Shown: positions 7,389 through 7,424 of the stretch, one piece after another
How the letters are laid out: each line of letters opens with the position of its first letter
Numbering within the stretch: the stretch's first letter is position 1
NCBI GenBank assembly: GCA_900548415.1
Contig: URKO01000049.1
Location: forward strand, 1-7,424
Length of the DNA stretch: 7,424 nt
Source of the DNA: an uncultured Porphyromonas sp.
GTDB taxonomy: Bacteria > Bacteroidota > Bacteroidia > Bacteroidales > Porphyromonadaceae
Direction of reading: 5' to 3'
Program-made: the position numbers and the translations under genes
The notes under the pieces: generated by a model
Told to the model about the DNA's origin: nothing
The model's input: only the letters and a program-made list of their open reading frames with translations
Database searches by the model: none

Positions 7389-7424
7389 TCAAAGCGCCTT
7401 CATATCGCACTGAACTCTTGACAG

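Noticed and set aside
7418..7424. TTGACAG as the -35 box of a promoter
   Set aside because: It matches the E. coli consensus, but Bacteroidota promoters use different boxes (TTTG and TAnnTTTG), and the window ends before any -10 region could be seen.

Overview
The window looks like a piece of a Bacteroidales chromosome, most probably Porphyromonas or a close relative. Three things point there. A menaquinone-pathway thioesterase is fused behind a degenerate HAD domain, an arrangement known from Bacteroides and Porphyromonas. A large TPR protein is followed directly by a plugless outer-membrane barrel of a type I recognise from Bacteroidales. Three of the four genes have no Shine-Dalgarno sequence, which is common in Bacteroidota. 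The moderately high GC content and frequent CTA leucine codons fit some Porphyromonas species, but the genus is an inference. No mobile element, CRISPR array, tRNA or rRNA is visible.

All four real genes lie on the + strand and are tightly packed. (1) 20-2917: a large TPR-repeat protein whose 5' end is probably incomplete or frame-disrupted in this window. (2) 2960-4768: a secreted outer-membrane beta-barrel protein without a TonB plug. (3) 4781-6043: a fusion of a catalytically dead HAD domain with a hotdog-fold 1,4-dihydroxy-2-naphthoyl-CoA thioesterase (MenI type). (4) 6059-7291: peptidase T (PepT), a zinc aminotripeptidase. The gaps are 42, 12 and 15 bases, and a strong intrinsic terminator at 7311-7360 closes the unit. 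A single polycistronic transcript entering from upstream of the window is therefore likely.

The first two products probably work together at the cell envelope, the TPR protein as a periplasmic scaffold and the barrel in the outer membrane. The last two are metabolic: menaquinone side-pathway chemistry for anaerobic respiration, and peptide breakdown, which suits a peptide-fermenting anaerobe. I see no direct functional link between the two halves beyond co-transcription.

The points most worth attention are the apparent frame disruption at the 5' end of the TPR gene, the loss of nearly all catalytic residues in the HAD domain (a known phenomenon in this fusion family), the under-characterised TPR/barrel pair, and a second dyad just past the terminator. 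I did not find a convincing undescribed system.
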